This document shows positions 63,433-64,000 of a DNA stretch of 64,000 bases, one piece after another. The first letter of the stretch is position 1. Each line of letters opens with the position of its first letter. The position numbers were made by a program, and so were the translations under genes. The stretch lies in contig NC_092019.1 in NCBI RefSeq assembly GCF_042242105.1, positions 9,762,328 to 9,826,327 on the forward strand. The letters run 5' to 3'. Source of the stretch: Pempheris klunzingeri (Eukaryota > Chordata > Actinopteri > Acropomatiformes > Pempheridae). The notes under the pieces were generated by a model. The model ran no database searches, was not told the origin of the DNA, and saw nothing but the letters and a program-made list of their open reading frames with translations.

Positions 63433-64000
63433 CTGTAGCAGATAGAAGACCTGGGGATCACATGACACAAGAGCTTCATTTTTCAAGTGATCAATCTGTT
63501 TTTTTAGTTGTTTTGTTGTTGTTGTTGTTTTGTACTAGCCAAGACAACAAAAGGACTGAATTAAATGAAGTAAGATATATCATGTTGTGTTTACAATATA
63601 GTGACTTGCAAAGTAGTTTTGTAACTAATTTTTGCACATTAAAGTGACCTGTTAAGGGATAGTGGGATATGCTTCATACTACATGTCCCACAGATCAATC
63701 AGTGTCCCAGTGCCGGGTCACTCTCATCTCAGTGCATGTCTACAAAATGGACGTTCTTCTATTTCTCCCACAACAACCACTGTTGCAGGAAATGCACAAT
63801 ACATCACCTCCTTGGTGCAGGAGACATTTTCACAAGGAACATTATCACAGGTGAAATGAATTAATGAACTCTCAGGATATACTGATTTATTGTAGCAGTA
63901 TTTTGAGAACAAAACCTGTTTGCCACATGAATTAAATCAAGTGTTAGTGTAAACACGAAGTTGAACACAATGCTTAAAACTTAAAACATACATGTTGTGT
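63433..64000 (-). other. azi2: azi2 upstream sequence, probably 5' intron
   Basis: No first exon or promoter motif was recognised before the right edge. The azi2 promoter probably lies outside the window. Confidence 0.5.

Overview
This is a 64-kb piece of a vertebrate nuclear genome, almost certainly a ray-finned fish and probably a percomorph-type teleost. The evidence is split genes with GT-AG introns, mostly short introns, abundant CA/GT microsatellites, and several interspersed repeats of kinds common in teleost genomes. Nothing bacterial, viral or plasmid-like was seen. Four protein-coding genes can be rebuilt exon by exon, and every intron phase closes.

Layout, left to right. (1) About 1.5-25.4 kb, minus strand: ankib1, an ankyrin-repeat RBR-type E3 ubiquitin ligase. 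Sixteen coding exons (762 codons) are present; the C-terminal part runs off the left edge. (2) About 26.5-30.2 kb, minus strand (possibly with a non-coding exon near 31.8 kb): eomes (eomesodermin, T-box factor), six coding exons and 602 residues, complete unless an upstream coding exon was missed. Its shortened N-terminus makes it a candidate for the teleost b-type paralogue. (3) About 32-46 kb: a gene-poor interval with AT-rich blocks and clustered octamer motifs that may hold regulatory DNA for eomes. (4) About 46.1-52.9 kb, plus strand: cmc1, a twin-CX9C mitochondrial protein, four coding exons, 107 residues, behind a housekeeping-type promoter. (5) About 55.8-63.4 kb, minus strand: azi2 (NAP1), an adaptor for TBK1/IKK-epsilon, seven coding exons, 400 residues, convergent with cmc1.

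The order eomes-cmc1-azi2 matches the human 3p24 block. ANKIB1 lies on a different human chromosome (7q21), so its position about 1.1 kb downstream of eomes is a notable linkage. The genes are functionally unrelated (ubiquitin ligase, transcription factor, respiratory-chain assembly, innate signalling); their grouping looks like conserved synteny, not an operon-like system.

I found no convincing new biological system. The most interesting leads are non-coding: octamer and T-box motif clusters around eomes/cmc1, a six-copy 29-bp repeat carrying inverted CCAAT boxes in azi2, and simple repeats set within tens of bases of 5' splice sites. All coordinates come from reading splice sites and protein similarity by eye; family comparisons are from memory, not from a search.
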